From positions 62,001-126,000 of the forward strand of contig CAJUNB010000027.1 in the NCBI GenBank assembly GCA_910587635.1: a stretch of DNA of 64,000 bases, given 5' to 3'. The stretch comes from an uncultured Lachnospiraceae bacterium. GTDB taxonomy: Bacteria; Bacillota; Clostridia; Lachnospirales; Lachnospiraceae. Below, one piece after another: positions 45,745 through 55,452 of this stretch (positions within the stretch are counted from its first letter, which is position 1; the number at the start of each line of letters is the position of its first letter). Position numbers and translations under genes: made by a program. Under the pieces are notes generated by a model, which was not told where the DNA came from, made no database searches, and was given only the letters and a program-made list of their open reading frames with translations.

Positions 45745-48700
45745 CTAGCGAAAATATTTAACTCCGGATTCGAAGATGCGCATGTCCTGTTCTCCATATA
45801 TGTTGATGGCCACTGCCGTCCCTTTTCGTTCCACATGTGCCATTTTGCCAAAGCACCGGCCGTCAGGGGAGGTGATACCTTCAATGGCCCCATAGGAACC
45901 GTTGATATTCCATTCCCCATCCATGGTAATATTTCCTTCGGGATCACTGTACTGGGTCGCTACCTGTCCGTTGGCAAACAGTCTGTCAATCCATTCCTGG
46001 GGCGCCACAAACCTTCCCTCTCCATGGGAAGCCGGGTTGACATAGGTCTCTCCCAGCTTCGCCTCTGCAAGCCAGGGAGACTGATTGGATACCACTTTTG
46101 TATATACCATTCTGGATATATGTCTGTTCAATGTATTGAAAGTCAGCGTAGGAGAATCTTCCTTCTGACCGACAATCTCTCCATAGGGCACAAGTCCCAG
46201 CTTAATCATTGCCTGGAATCCATTACAGATTCCAAGAGCCAGGCCGTCTCTCTCCTGAAGCAGCTTTGTCACCGCCTCCCGCAGCCTGTCATTCTGAAAG
46301 GCAGTAGCGAAAAATTTGGCGCTGCCATCCGGCTCATCCCCTGCAGAAAATCCGCCGGGAAACATAATGATCTGTGACTGTTCGATCGCCTTTTCAAAAG
46401 CAGCCACGGATTCTCTTATATTTTCAGCAGATAAATTGCCAAATACTTTTGTCACCACATTGGCTCCTGCTCTCTCGAATGCTTTCGCACTGTCGTATTC
46501 ACAGTTTGTCCCCGGAAATACCGGAATAAATACTGTCGGTTTTGCCACTTTATGTTTACAAATATAGAGTGTCTCCGCCTGATAACAGCCCCGGTCCATT
46601 TTCTCTGTCCCGTTTTCTGCCTTTGCGGGGAATACTTTCTCCAGAGGAGCCTTCCATGCCTGCAGCGCTTCTTCTATCGGCAACTTCATATCTCTGTAAG
46701 TAAATACCGCCTCCTGCGTTACCCGACCAACCAACGTATAGGAAATGTCTCTTTCCTTCAAAATGGAAAGAGCCTCTTCTGATACTTCTGCCACGATACT
46801 GCCAAGACCGTTTCCAAACAGCTCCTCTTCATCCAGCTCCTCCCGCAGAGCAATACCAAAGCCATTTCCAAAGGCCATCCGGGACACGGCCGCTGCCAGT
46901 CCATAGGAATCCAGCGCATAGGCCGACACTATTTTTCCATCTGTTATGAGTTCCGTAATATTGCCATACAGCTCCATCACATCTTCATAAACAGGCAGGT
47001 CGTATTCATCTTTTTCAATGGAAAATACGATAATCCTGTTACCTTCCTTCTTCAGCTCCGGTGTAATAATATCATGGTAGTCCGCCACATCCACAGCAAA
47101 GGACACAAGAGTGGGGGGCACATCGATTTCATTGAAAGTACCGGACATACTGTCCTTTCCACCGATGGAAGGCAGCTCAAAGCCCATCTGGGCATCAAAT
47201 GCCCCCAATAACGCCGCAAAAGGCTGGCTCCAGCGCTCTGCTTCCTCTGTCATCCTACGGAAATATTCCTGGAAACTGAAGCGGATCTTTTTATAATCCC
47301 CACCGGAGGCCACGATCTTTGCCATAGACTGCATCACAGCATAGACAGCACCATGATAAGGACTCCAGGAAGAAAGATAAGGATCGAATCCATAGCTCAT
47401 CATCGTCACAGTATTGGTTTTACCATAGAGTACCGGCAGTTTTGCCACCATCGTCTGTGTCTCTGTCAGCTGATACTTTCCTCCATAGGGCATGAACACG
47501 CTGCCTGCCCCGATAGAGGAATCAAACATTTCCACAAGCCCCTTTTGTGAACATACATTTAAATCGGACAGTGTAGCAGTCCAGGCCTTCTTGACCTCTT
47601 TTTCTTTTAATGCTTCTTCCACTGCCGGAACTGCAAATTTTTTGAAATAATTGTCCTCTTCCGAAGGCATTTCCACAACTACATTTGTTTCCTGATGCGC
47701 TCCGTTCGTATCCAAAAATGCCCGGGAAAGGTTTACGATCTCTTTTCCCCGCCAGGTGAGTACCAGTCTGGGCTCCTGCGTCACAACAGCCACTTTCACG
47801 GCTTCCAGATTTTCCTGGGCTGCATAGTCCAAGAAAATATCCGCATCTTTCGGGTCCACTACCACTGCCATCCGTTCCTGAGACTCGGAAATAGCCAGTT
47901 CCGTACCGTCCAGACCTGCATATTTTTTAGGCACCTTGTCCAGATCTACGATGAGACCATCTGCCAGCTCCCCGATCGCCACGGAAACGCCGCCGGCTCC
48001 GAAATCGTTGCATTTCTTAATCAATCGGCTCACTTCTTCCCGCCGAAAGAGTCTCTGTATTTTTCGTTCTGTAGGTGCATTGCCCTTTTGGACTTCCGCA
48101 CCGCATGTCTCTATGGAACTTTCCGTATGTACTTTGGAGGAGCCTGTAGCACCTCCACAGCCATCTCTGCCGGTTCTGCCTCCCAGCAAAATGATGACGT
48201 CTCCCGGATCCGACGTCTCCCGGATGACATTGCATCTGGGAGACGCGCCCATAACAGCACCGATCTCCATCCGCTTCGCCACATAGGCAGGATGATAGAT
48301 CTCTTTTACATAACCGGTGGCCAGACCGATCTGATTTCCATAGGAAGAATAACCGCTCGCCGCACCTCTTACAAGCTTTTTCTGAGGAAGCTTTCCACGC
48401 AGTGTCTGCTGAGCAGACACGGTAGGATCCGCCGCGCCGGTAACACGCATTGCCTGATACACATAAGACCGCCCTGACAGAGGATCCCGGATGGCTCCTC
48501 CCAGACAGGTAGCCGCCCCACCGAAAGGTTCGATTTCCGTAGGATGATTGTGAGTCTCGTTCTTAAAACTTACAAGCCACTCCTGATTTCTGCCGTCGAT
48601 TTCTACCGGCACGACAATAGAGCAGGCATTGATCTCATCGGATTCCTCCAGATCTTCCAGCCTGCCTTCTTTTTTTAATTTTTTCATTGCCATCAGAGCA

Positions 48701-49533
48701 AGATCCATCAGACAGATATATTTATCCTCCCTGCCTGCATTGATCTCCTCTCTGATATCCAGATATGCCAGATATGTTGTCTCCAACGGAGATTTATAAT
48801 ATCCCTCTTCAAATGTTATATTTTTTAATTCCGTGGAAAATGTCGTATGTCTGCAATGGTCAGACCAATACGTATCCAGAACCCTGATCTCCGTCATGGT
48901 CGGGTCCCTGTGTTCCTCTTTGTCAAAATAATTCTGAATGTGAAGAAAATCACGAAATGTCATGGCAAGCCCAAAACTGTCATACAGTTCCCGCAGCTGT
49001 GTGCCTCCCATCTTGCAAAAACCTTCTATTACCCTGATATCATCCGGTTCTTCGTAAATCGTCTCCAGCGTATCCGGCTTCACCATATCCGTCTCCCGGG
49101 AATCTACCGGATTGATACAGTATCCTTTAATCCGTTCCATATCTTTCGGAGAAATATCTCCTTCCAGCAGATACACAACAGCCGTTCTGACAATCGGCTC
49201 TTCCTTTTCATTTAAAAACCGAATACACTGTACAGCCGAATCCGCTCTCTGATCAAACTGTCCCGGAAGAAACTCCACTCCAAATACATTTGTATTTTCC
49301 GTTACCGGCAAAGTTTCTTCATACAGTAAATCCACCGGCGGCTCCGAAAAGACAGTCCTGCAGGCAGACCGGTATGTCTCATCACTGATATTTTCCACAT
49401 CGTAACGGATAAATACCCTCACACCGTTCACGCTTTCAATCCCGAGATAATTCCTTATCTCTTCCCAAAGCTCCTTTGCCTTTACTGCAAAAGGCGCCTT
49501 TTTTTCCACATAAACCCGTCGCACACTCTCCAT
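45745..49533 (-). CDS. purL: Phosphoribosylformylglycinamidine synthase, fused PurL/PurQ type
   Basis: This enzyme makes FGAM from FGAR, glutamine and ATP in purine synthesis. The 1262-residue single chain combines synthase halves and a C-terminal glutaminase, as in many Clostridia. Visible blocks include YWSDHCRHTTFSTEL (about 210), FKNETHNHPTEIEPFGGAAT (about 330), GGRTGRDGCGGATGSSK, and LPSIGGKDSMSGTF (about 790). The class I amidotransferase part begins near KPTVFIPVFPGTNCEYD, with the nucleophile in ALGICNGFQAM and the His/Glu pair in the SHGEGRF region. The start at 49533 follows GGAGG by 8 bases. The final codons and TAG lie at the edge of the repeat element. It follows TetR by 15 bp. 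Confidence 0.96.
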   Translation of the reverse strand: MESVRRVYVEKKAPFAVKAKELWEEIRNYLGIESVNGVRVFIRYDVENISDETYRSACRTVFSEPPVDLLYEETLPVTENTNVFGVEFLPGQFDQRADSAVQCIRFLNEKEEPIVRTAVVYLLEGDISPKDMERIKGYCINPVDSRETDMVKPDTLETIYEEPDDIRVIEGFCKMGGTQLRELYDSFGLAMTFRDFLHIQNYFDKEEHRDPTMTEIRVLDTYWSDHCRHTTFSTELKNITFEEGYYKSPLETTYLAYLDIREEINAGREDKYICLMDLALMAMKKLKKEGRLEDLEESDEINACSIVVPVEIDGRNQEWLVSFKNETHNHPTEIEPFGGAATCLGGAIRDPLSGRSYVYQAMRVTGAADPTVSAQQTLRGKLPQKKLVRGAASGYSSYGNQIGLATGYVKEIYHPAYVAKRMEIGAVMGASPRCNVIRETSDPGDVIILLGGRTGRDGCGGATGSSKVHTESSIETCGAEVQKGNAPTERKIQRLFRREEVSRLIKKCNDFGAGGVSVAIGELADGLIVDLDKVPKKYAGLDGTELAISESQERMAVVVDPKDADIFLDYAAQENLEAVKVAVVTQEPRLVLTWRGKEIVNLSRAFLDTNGAHQETNVVVEMPSEEDNYFKKFAVPAVEEALKEKEVKKAWTATLSDLNVCSQKGLVEMFDSSIGAGSVFMPYGGKYQLTETQTMVAKLPVLYGKTNTVTMMSYGFDPYLSSWSPYHGAVYAVMQSMAKIVASGGDYKKIRFSFQEYFRRMTEEAERWSQPFAALLGAFDAQMGFELPSIGGKDSMSGTFNEIDVPPTLVSFAVDVADYHDIITPELKKEGNRIIVFSIEKDEYDLPVYEDVMELYGNITELITDGKIVSAYALDSYGLAAAVSRMAFGNGFGIALREELDEEELFGNGLGSIVAEVSEEALSILKERDISYTLVGRVTQEAVFTYRDMKLPIEEALQAWKAPLEKVFPAKAENGTEKMDRGCYQAETLYICKHKVAKPTVFIPVFPGTNCEYDSAKAFERAGANVVTKVFGNLSAENIRESVAAFEKAIEQSQIIMFPGGFSAGDEPDGSAKFFATAFQNDRLREAVTKLLQERDGLALGICNGFQAMIKLGLVPYGEIVGQKEDSPTLTFNTLNRHISRMVYTKVVSNQSPWLAEAKLGETYVNPASHGEGRFVAPQEWIDRLFANGQVATQYSDPEGNITMDGEWNINGSYGAIEGITSPDGRCFGKMAHVERKGTAVAINIYGEQDMRIFESGVKYFR

Positions 49534-49548
49534 GAACCTATCCTCCAT

Positions 49549-50133
49549 CTATTCTTCTAGCACAAGACCCTGCATGATGTATAGCAGTTCATCATCCACC
49601 GTCCGCTCTGTAATGCCAATGGTATTGGCAGCTACTTTCAATCCTTCCAACACATACATGATATTGCGTGCACATCCAAGCGGATCGTCACAGTAAAATT
49701 CTCCCCGCTCCACACCGTCTGTGATCAGCTTCTCCATCACTGCCACAGCGCCGTCAAACTGCATCCGCAGCATATTTTCCTTCTTCGCCACTTTGTTTTC
49801 AAAAAAATACTCATATATAGCCACTGTCAGGCTGTTCTTTTTACGCAGTATTTCTTTTTTCTGTTCTTTCAATAAAAGTGCCAGAATATCGGAAGGAGCC
49901 GCATCCTCTGCTATATTAGAGGAAAACAGATCATCCGCCTCCTGGCTCTCCAGCCTCAGTATCTCCATAAAAATGTCTTTTGTGCTTCCAAAATACAGAT
50001 ACAGGCCCCCTCTGCTGATTCCACAGGCTTCTACAACGTCTTTCATTGTAACACTTTTATAGCCTTTTTCCATAAATATTTTTTTAGCCGTTTCCAAAAT
50101 AAACTGTCTTTTCTGTGTTGATTTTTCTCCCAT
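49549..50133 (-). CDS. TetR-family transcriptional regulator
   Basis: A 194-residue regulator. The N-terminal helix-turn-helix is typical: RQFILETAKKIFMEKGYKSVTMKDVVEACGISRGGLYLYFGSTKDIF. The C-terminal ligand-binding domain is helical and acidic, without known signature. The ATG lies 12 bp after the stop of the 159-residue unknown gene and the stop is 15 bp before purL. It may control this cluster or the MFS transporter at 50819, but no palindrome was evident near either promoter. Confidence 0.92.
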   Translation of the reverse strand: MGEKSTQKRQFILETAKKIFMEKGYKSVTMKDVVEACGISRGGLYLYFGSTKDIFMEILRLESQEADDLFSSNIAEDAAPSDILALLLKEQKKEILRKKNSLTVAIYEYFFENKVAKKENMLRMQFDGAVAVMEKLITDGVERGEFYCDDPLGCARNIMYVLEGLKVAANTIGITERTVDDELLYIMQGLVLEE

Positions 50134-50145
50134 ATGTATAACTCC

Positions 50146-50625
50146 TTATCCCTGTCTTTCGTTTTCCTTCCTCAGTTTGCCCCAGAAAGCAATGATATCT
50201 TTCATTTTCAACAAAAGCTCCAGAAAAATGCCGCTCTCCACCGCCTCTGACCAGAGTCCGGCTTTTGTCATACCTTTCAGAATATATTTGGAAAAAATTT
50301 TCCACAGATCGCTCATCTCTTTGATCGTAGCATTCTGTATAAAATCCCATTCTTCTTTCTGCGAACGAATTCCAGTTCTGGAATAAAAATATACATAATT
50401 CCGATCGATCAGTTTGCTGGCCTGGGCTGTCCTTACAAAGCCAAGCAGCGTTCCATCGTAGATCGGGAAAGTCAGGGAGTTCTTTTCCACACCTTCTCCC
50501 TTAAAAATAGTAGCTGTCTTTTTCCCTTTCTGCGCCTTCAACCATGGAATATACACTGCCAGCTTTTCCAACTCCGGCTTATAATATGCAATGACTTCTT
50601 CTGTACTTAATTTGTCACTATCCAT
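50146..50625 (-). CDS. Unrecognised protein encoded with TetR
   Basis: A 159-residue soluble protein that I do not recognise. It has no signal peptide or membrane segment. The N-terminal part is charged (STEEVIAYYKPELEKLAVYIPWLKAQ), the middle looks like beta strands (TATIFKGEGVEKNSLTFPIYDGTLLGFVRTA; NYVYFYSRTG), and the C-terminal half is helical (IQNATIKEMSDLWKIFSKYILKG). It may be a small-molecule binding or effector-type partner of the regulator downstream (12 bp gap). No catalytic motif is visible. The Shine-Dalgarno is poor. Confidence 0.62.
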   Translation of the reverse strand: MDSDKLSTEEVIAYYKPELEKLAVYIPWLKAQKGKKTATIFKGEGVEKNSLTFPIYDGTLLGFVRTAQASKLIDRNYVYFYSRTGIRSQKEEWDFIQNATIKEMSDLWKIFSKYILKGMTKAGLWSEAVESGIFLELLLKMKDIIAFWGKLRKENERQG

Positions 50626-50755
50626 ACCAAGGCCCCAATCCTTCTCTTTTTATGACATACTTGTTTTTCATTTTATCATATTTTTTCATTATGTACAGCT
50701 AAAATATTTTCAAATATAAAAATCATATAAGGAATTACAAAGGGATTTCCTATAC

Positions 50756-50790
50756 GATAAAAAGCTGTACACCTGAGTGAACAGCTTTTA
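50756..50790 (-). terminator. Intrinsic terminator of the OFA transporter gene
   Basis: On the minus strand AAAAGCTGTTCAC pairs with GTGTACAGCTTTT (one mismatch), followed by TTTTTATCG. It lies about 30 bp after the transporter stop. A smaller inverted repeat, TGATAC/GTATCA, lies between. Confidence 0.85.
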
Positions 50791-50818
50791 TCCATTTGAT
50801 ACTCCGTATCATTGATAT

Positions 50819-52186
50819 TTATTTTCCGGCCTTTTTTGCTGCAAGAGCCTTTTCCGTAGGCTTTACCATAACGAAGCAGATAATCAGCGCAAGGATATAG
50901 AGAACGATCGTTGCGTATAATACGCACTGATAACCGGCAGGATTGACTGTAATAAGTTCCACTGTGCCGTCGGCAAGAGCATGTTCGATTTCCACAGGTG
51001 TCCCAAATTTACTTACGATCCAGGTAGCCATCTGATTTCCAGTGAGCCCTGCAAATCCCCATGCCGACAATGTGATTCCATGAATCGCACTGATATTGCC
51101 CATACCATAGTGATCGGAAAGCAGTGTGGGTACATTGGAAAATCCACCTCCGTAGCCCGCATTGACAACAAAGATAAGACCCAGTACAAGTGCGATCAAA
51201 AGCACATTTCCTTCACCATTCTTAATACCACCTGTAACGAGTACAATTCCTGTAAGAATAATAGAAAGAATGAAAATCAGCTTATAGATCGTGTTCCTGT
51301 CTTTCATCGTATCGGCCCATGCAGAAAATCCAAGACGTCCGCCTGCATTAAAGACTGCGGACACTGTGGAAATCACACCTACCGCACCGGCAAGTCCGAT
51401 ACATTTCACAATCATCTTTTCCTGAGAGATCAGTGCCAGACCACACGTAATATTGATATAGAACATAAGCCAGATACCGATATAGTTGGCAATAGGTTTG
51501 GACTTGATAACATCAAAAGCGCCCTGTCCCTTCTCCTTTGCCTGAGGTTCATGCCAGCCTTCCGGCTTCTTCAAAAGGAGATGCCCAACGAACATCATGA
51601 CGAAGTATACCACTGCCAGAATCAGGAACATTTTGTATATGCCGCCCTCTCCCAGATTGTCCAGCAGCGACTGCATAATCGGACTCGCAATCGCCTTCGC
51701 TGCACCGAACCCGGCAACAGCCAGACCTGTAGCAAGTCCCTTCCTGTCTTCAAACCAGAGCATCAGTGTCTTGACCGGGGACAGATAACCGGTGCCAAGA
51801 CCGATTCCCATAATAAACCCATAACATATGTAAATCCCAATCAGAACGAGTATGCTTCCCTGATGCTGTCCACCATAATAAATAAAGAAGCCGGTACCCG
51901 CCATCCCTGCCGCAAAACAGATCGCTGCAATCAGAGAAGATTTATGTATATCCTTTTCCACTACATTTCCAAGAAATGCCGCTGACATGCCAAGGAAAAA
52001 GATAGCAAAGCTGAATGCCCACTCCGTAGCACTTTTTGAAAATCCGATATAGTCAGCAATCTCCTGACTGAAAATCGACCAGCAATAAACAGTACCGATG
52101 CTGCAATGAAGCAGCAATGCGGGAACGGCGGCACGAATCCACTTATTTGTCCGCCATCCGCCGACGTTTTTTTCCGTTTCTCCCAT
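50819..52186 (-). CDS. OFA-family MFS transporter (oxalate/formate antiporter-like)
   Basis: A 455-residue major facilitator with twelve helices. Family-like features are the N-terminal LHCSIGTVYCWSIFSQEIA block, GLGTGYLSPVKTLMLWFEDRKGLATGLAVAGFGAAKAIASP (the MFS motif A region between TM2 and TM3 and the OFA glycine-rich helix), and GRLGFSAWADTMKDRNTIY between the halves. OFA members move small carboxylates such as oxalate, formate or lactate, but the substrate here cannot be read off. GGAGG lies 9 bases before the ATG at 52186. An in-frame ATG 33 codons upstream lacks a Shine-Dalgarno. It has its own promoter and terminator. Confidence 0.9.
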   Translation of the reverse strand: MGETEKNVGGWRTNKWIRAAVPALLLHCSIGTVYCWSIFSQEIADYIGFSKSATEWAFSFAIFFLGMSAAFLGNVVEKDIHKSSLIAAICFAAGMAGTGFFIYYGGQHQGSILVLIGIYICYGFIMGIGLGTGYLSPVKTLMLWFEDRKGLATGLAVAGFGAAKAIASPIMQSLLDNLGEGGIYKMFLILAVVYFVMMFVGHLLLKKPEGWHEPQAKEKGQGAFDVIKSKPIANYIGIWLMFYINITCGLALISQEKMIVKCIGLAGAVGVISTVSAVFNAGGRLGFSAWADTMKDRNTIYKLIFILSIILTGIVLVTGGIKNGEGNVLLIALVLGLIFVVNAGYGGGFSNVPTLLSDHYGMGNISAIHGITLSAWGFAGLTGNQMATWIVSKFGTPVEIEHALADGTVELITVNPAGYQCVLYATIVLYILALIICFVMVKPTEKALAAKKAGK

Positions 52187-52276
52187 AGTATACTTCCTCC
52201 ATTTTTCCAGATATTTCTCCGTAAAATCATTTAGCACAAAGCGCGGTAAACGCGCAGCGGCTGGATTTTCGACTAT

Positions 52277-52305
52277 ATTATACACTATCCATAATCAGGT
52301 TTCAA
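52277..52305 (-). promoter_or_regulatory. Promoter of the OFA transporter gene
   Basis: On the minus strand TTGAAA (52305-52300) and TATAAT (52282-52277) are 17 bp apart. The -35 lies within 6 bp of the stop codon of the upstream permease gene. The leader (about 85 nt) contains a GC-rich hairpin, GCGCG-TTTAC-CGCGC. Confidence 0.82.
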
Positions 52306-52310
52306 CCCTT

Positions 52311-53672
52311 CTATTCGTTGCGTATCGCCGCCAGCGGACTTAGACGCATAGCCCGCAGTGCCGGAAAAAATCCTGCCACCATTCCTACGAGAATGGCAAA
52401 CCCCACAGAGGAACCGGCAAGCCACAATGGTATATAGGAAAGAGTCATTTCCATTCCCATTTTCATCACTATCTGATTGATAATAAATGAAATCAGAAAA
52501 CTGAAGCCAATCCCGACAACGCCTCCGATCAGCCCGATAAATCCTGCTTCCATCAAAAACAATGTCCTGATATCCCGCATGTCACAGCCAATCACCTTCA
52601 TAACACCGATTTCTTTTGTCCTTTCATAGATGGACATCATCATCGTATTGGTAATACCGATCGCCGCCACGATCAGCGATACGGCACCGATGCCTCCCAG
52701 CACTGCCTGAATATAGCTGTACTGTTTTTTCATGGAATCCACCCATTCCGTATTACTATATGTCTGATACCCCATATCGGTAATCCATTTCTGGACTTCG
52801 GATACATTTGCCATATCGTCCACTTCTACATAGAGCTCATTGTAATAAAACTGCTTATAAGGCTTACCCGAAGCGGTACTGGGCTGCCCCGGAATGACCT
52901 TTCCCCGGAACAGCCGTTTCAGATGTGCCTCCAAAGGTACTATATTACAGTAAACTCTCCAACTGTAACTTTTATAGGTATCCATCCCTCCGTCGATCAG
53001 ACCCGCATATCCGGCCAGATATTTTTTCGGTGGTTTTCCGCTCCCCTGCTGACCGTTTCCCAGATTATCCATACTATTATAATAGCTGTCCATATCGTAG
53101 ATGATAAAAACAGAATCGTTCTTAAAATCGATGTCCGGTATCGTACCATCCATCCAGTACCCTGAATTCGTCCTGCTGTTCATAAATTCCGCTATCACCT
53201 GATTGCCATATAGAAAGACCAGTTCATCCTCTCTGACAGGGATTTCCCCATCCGCCAGCGGGAAATCCATGTTCTGCAGTGCTTCACTGCTCATGCCCCG
53301 TATCTCCATATAATTGTTCTCATAGGCACCACATTTCGCCAGTACATTCACGGTCAGTACCGGGGAAACAAGCTTCACGTGGGGATTACCCCTGATCAAT
53401 TTTACCAGATCATCGTCCAGACGCTTCTTATCTTTCTCCGCTGTCTCCCCTCCGTCATAACTGTAACTGTCTGCCTCCCTCACTTCAATAGAGGTCAGTC
53501 CTCCGTTTTCCTCAATATCCTGCATTGTGGAACGGTTCAGCCCGAGTCCCAGTGAAACCATGACGACAATCGAAGCCGTACCGATGACGACACCAAGTAC
53601 CGTCAGTATTGTTCGTACCTTCCGCTTCCACAGGCTGCCGCTGCTCATGTACAAAAGATCATCCAATCTCAT
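52311..53672 (-). CDS. MacB/FtsX-type ABC transporter permease
   Basis: A 453-residue membrane protein of the type VII ABC class. It starts near MRLDDLLYMSSGSLWKRKVRT; TM1 lies about residues 22-45 (TVLGVVIGTASIVVMVSLGLG), then a large extracellular MacB_PCD-like domain (about 50-310), then an FtsX domain with three helices (VLGGIGAVSLIVAAIGITNTMMMSIYERTKEIGVMKVIG is diagnostic), ending AMRLSPLAAIRNE. Such permeases do mechanotransmission rather than classical transport. The ATG at 53672 has AAAGGGA in front; another in-frame ATG 14 codons earlier has none. It is the last of a three-gene ABC module. Confidence 0.9.
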   Translation of the reverse strand: MRLDDLLYMSSGSLWKRKVRTILTVLGVVIGTASIVVMVSLGLGLNRSTMQDIEENGGLTSIEVREADSYSYDGGETAEKDKKRLDDDLVKLIRGNPHVKLVSPVLTVNVLAKCGAYENNYMEIRGMSSEALQNMDFPLADGEIPVREDELVFLYGNQVIAEFMNSRTNSGYWMDGTIPDIDFKNDSVFIIYDMDSYYNSMDNLGNGQQGSGKPPKKYLAGYAGLIDGGMDTYKSYSWRVYCNIVPLEAHLKRLFRGKVIPGQPSTASGKPYKQFYYNELYVEVDDMANVSEVQKWITDMGYQTYSNTEWVDSMKKQYSYIQAVLGGIGAVSLIVAAIGITNTMMMSIYERTKEIGVMKVIGCDMRDIRTLFLMEAGFIGLIGGVVGIGFSFLISFIINQIVMKMGMEMTLSYIPLWLAGSSVGFAILVGMVAGFFPALRAMRLSPLAAIRNE

Positions 53673-53722
53673 CCTGTTCCCTTTCAGCACGCGCATGACG
53701 AATCGCGCAGGCATGATTCTTT

Positions 53723-55435
53723 TTATCCGTTTCTCTGATTCCCGTCAGGACCGCCTGCCAGATCGGCCAGATCTTCCTCCAGTTCCTTTGCCGCTTTTTT
53801 CTTCTTTCTCCATTTTGAAATCAGTATACAGGCAAGTAGCAAGATAAGAGCCGCCGCCCCCGCAATCACCGGAATAACCGGGAATTTCTTCTCCTCTTCC
53901 ACCGGCATCTCATCCAGCATATAATCCGTCTCATCCAGCATCTCCTCTTCCACAAACAAAGAGACTGCCGTCTCCACCTCAGTCACTTCTCCCGCATCAT
54001 TCTCATAGGAGATAATCGTCCTGATCGTACCGTCTCCCGTTGTGACTGCTTCCCCGGTGAGCATGGCGTCCACACTGCCGGTAGCACCGGATTCCAGTTT
54101 CCCTACATAACAGTCGCCCCCGGATACACTTTCATCTTCGAAACGTACCTTTACATTGTACAGTATTGTCTTTCCCGTATTGTACACACTGAAAATAACA
54201 TTGGCCTGGTTCCCTACGGTAATGGACTCCGGCAGCACTTCCGCCGTGCTGTATTCTATCCGGGACAACTGCTTTACCGGAATCGACAGACTTGTCAGAT
54301 TTTCATAGGGATTGTACTCATCGTCTTCATACTTCATCGTCATATCGATGGCATAGGGCTTCTGTACCAGATCGGCCTTCGCCGTCATCTCGATCTGCAA
54401 CTGTGTCTCTTCTCCGCTTGCAATGGTAGGCACATAGATCGTATTCGAGCCGGACGTAGGCAGAAATGAGGCATACAGTGTCTTGTCGTCCTCCCCTTCT
54501 TCCGCTGCCTTCAGATCGAATTCCACATTGGAAACGGCAGTTCTGGAAGAAGTATTTTTCACATGGATCGTCAACATAAACGTACTGCCCGCAAACACAT
54601 CCACCGGGTCTGTTTCAAATCCGGTGACGATAATCCGGGGAGTGGACGTCTTCTCTTCTTTATCGGCATCTTCCAGATCGCCACTGTCCTTTTTACCGAT
54701 TGCCTTTACATAGGTAGAAAGCACTGCCTTCTCCGCTTTCCCTTCTCTTTCATATACGATATCAAAATCCAGCTTGTAATAGCCGCTTAAAATATCCTCT
54801 CTTGCCGCAAGAGCATACCACACTTCCTTGTGATTGTTATAGGCCTCTTCCATGTTGTGACTGCCGGGTATTTCTCCGATTTCTTCCGTATAGCCTGTCC
54901 TGCTGATCAGAAAAGGCCACTCCTTTGCAGAATTGGAAATAACGGGCGTCACAATGACATTCGTCAGATCTTCTGTCCCTAAATTCAGAATTGGAAGTTT
55001 CAGTGTCACCCCTTCTCCATATTTCACTACAGGTATATCGTAAATATTGCCCACTGCCAGATAATCGATGGTAGACTGGGGCCGCTCGGAAAGACATTTC
55101 TGCACATAGGTGTCCATCATGGATTTGGTTTCCGATACCCGATTCTGTACTTGCGTCAGGGTAATATCATCTGTACCGGCTATGTAATTGCGCCCATCAT
55201 CACATATTTTTTTCAGTGTCTTTTTCTGCTCGTCCGTCAGCTGCTCCCCATTGATCAAATCCAGGTTTTTATAATAGGCAGAGAGCGTATTCACTGCATC
55301 GGCAATTTCATCATCGTCGGCCTCATCTGAATAGCTGTCACTGTCCTTTTCCTTTTCCGCATATACTGCTGTCTCCGGCACTATCAAAAGGATACAAAAC
55401 AAGAAAACCCATACCCTTCTTATCCATTTCTTCAT
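53723..55435 (-). CDS. Exported CARDB/COG1361-like protein with C-terminal membrane anchor
   Basis: A 570-residue exported protein. A signal peptide (residues 1-26, ending VYAEKE) is followed by an acidic linker and a helical region. Several immunoglobulin-like CARDB repeats come next, with the typical pattern of strands such as LKLPILNLGTEDLTNVIVTPV, FAGSTFMLTIHVKNTSSRTAVSNVEFDL and VGNQANVIFSVYNTGKTILYNVKV. A single transmembrane helix at about 525-545 (FPVIPVIAGAAALILLLACIL) precedes a basic KKKKAAK tail. It lies between the ABC ATPase (17 bp) and permease (50 bp) genes, so it is likely a dedicated extracellular component of this transporter. Function unknown. Confidence 0.85.
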   Translation of the reverse strand: MKKWIRRVWVFLFCILLIVPETAVYAEKEKDSDSYSDEADDDEIADAVNTLSAYYKNLDLINGEQLTDEQKKTLKKICDDGRNYIAGTDDITLTQVQNRVSETKSMMDTYVQKCLSERPQSTIDYLAVGNIYDIPVVKYGEGVTLKLPILNLGTEDLTNVIVTPVISNSAKEWPFLISRTGYTEEIGEIPGSHNMEEAYNNHKEVWYALAAREDILSGYYKLDFDIVYEREGKAEKAVLSTYVKAIGKKDSGDLEDADKEEKTSTPRIIVTGFETDPVDVFAGSTFMLTIHVKNTSSRTAVSNVEFDLKAAEEGEDDKTLYASFLPTSGSNTIYVPTIASGEETQLQIEMTAKADLVQKPYAIDMTMKYEDDEYNPYENLTSLSIPVKQLSRIEYSTAEVLPESITVGNQANVIFSVYNTGKTILYNVKVRFEDESVSGGDCYVGKLESGATGSVDAMLTGEAVTTGDGTIRTIISYENDAGEVTEVETAVSLFVEEEMLDETDYMLDEMPVEEEKKFPVIPVIAGAAALILLLACILISKWRKKKKAAKELEEDLADLAGGPDGNQRNG

Positions 55436-55452
55436 CTCTGTCGTCTCTCCCT

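Noticed and set aside
45549..45947. A 132-residue open frame on the minus strand spanning the end of purL and the repeats
   Set aside because: It reads purL out of frame and then the GC-rich repeat. Repeats with few stops create such frames; there is no Shine-Dalgarno or protein-like conservation pattern visible.
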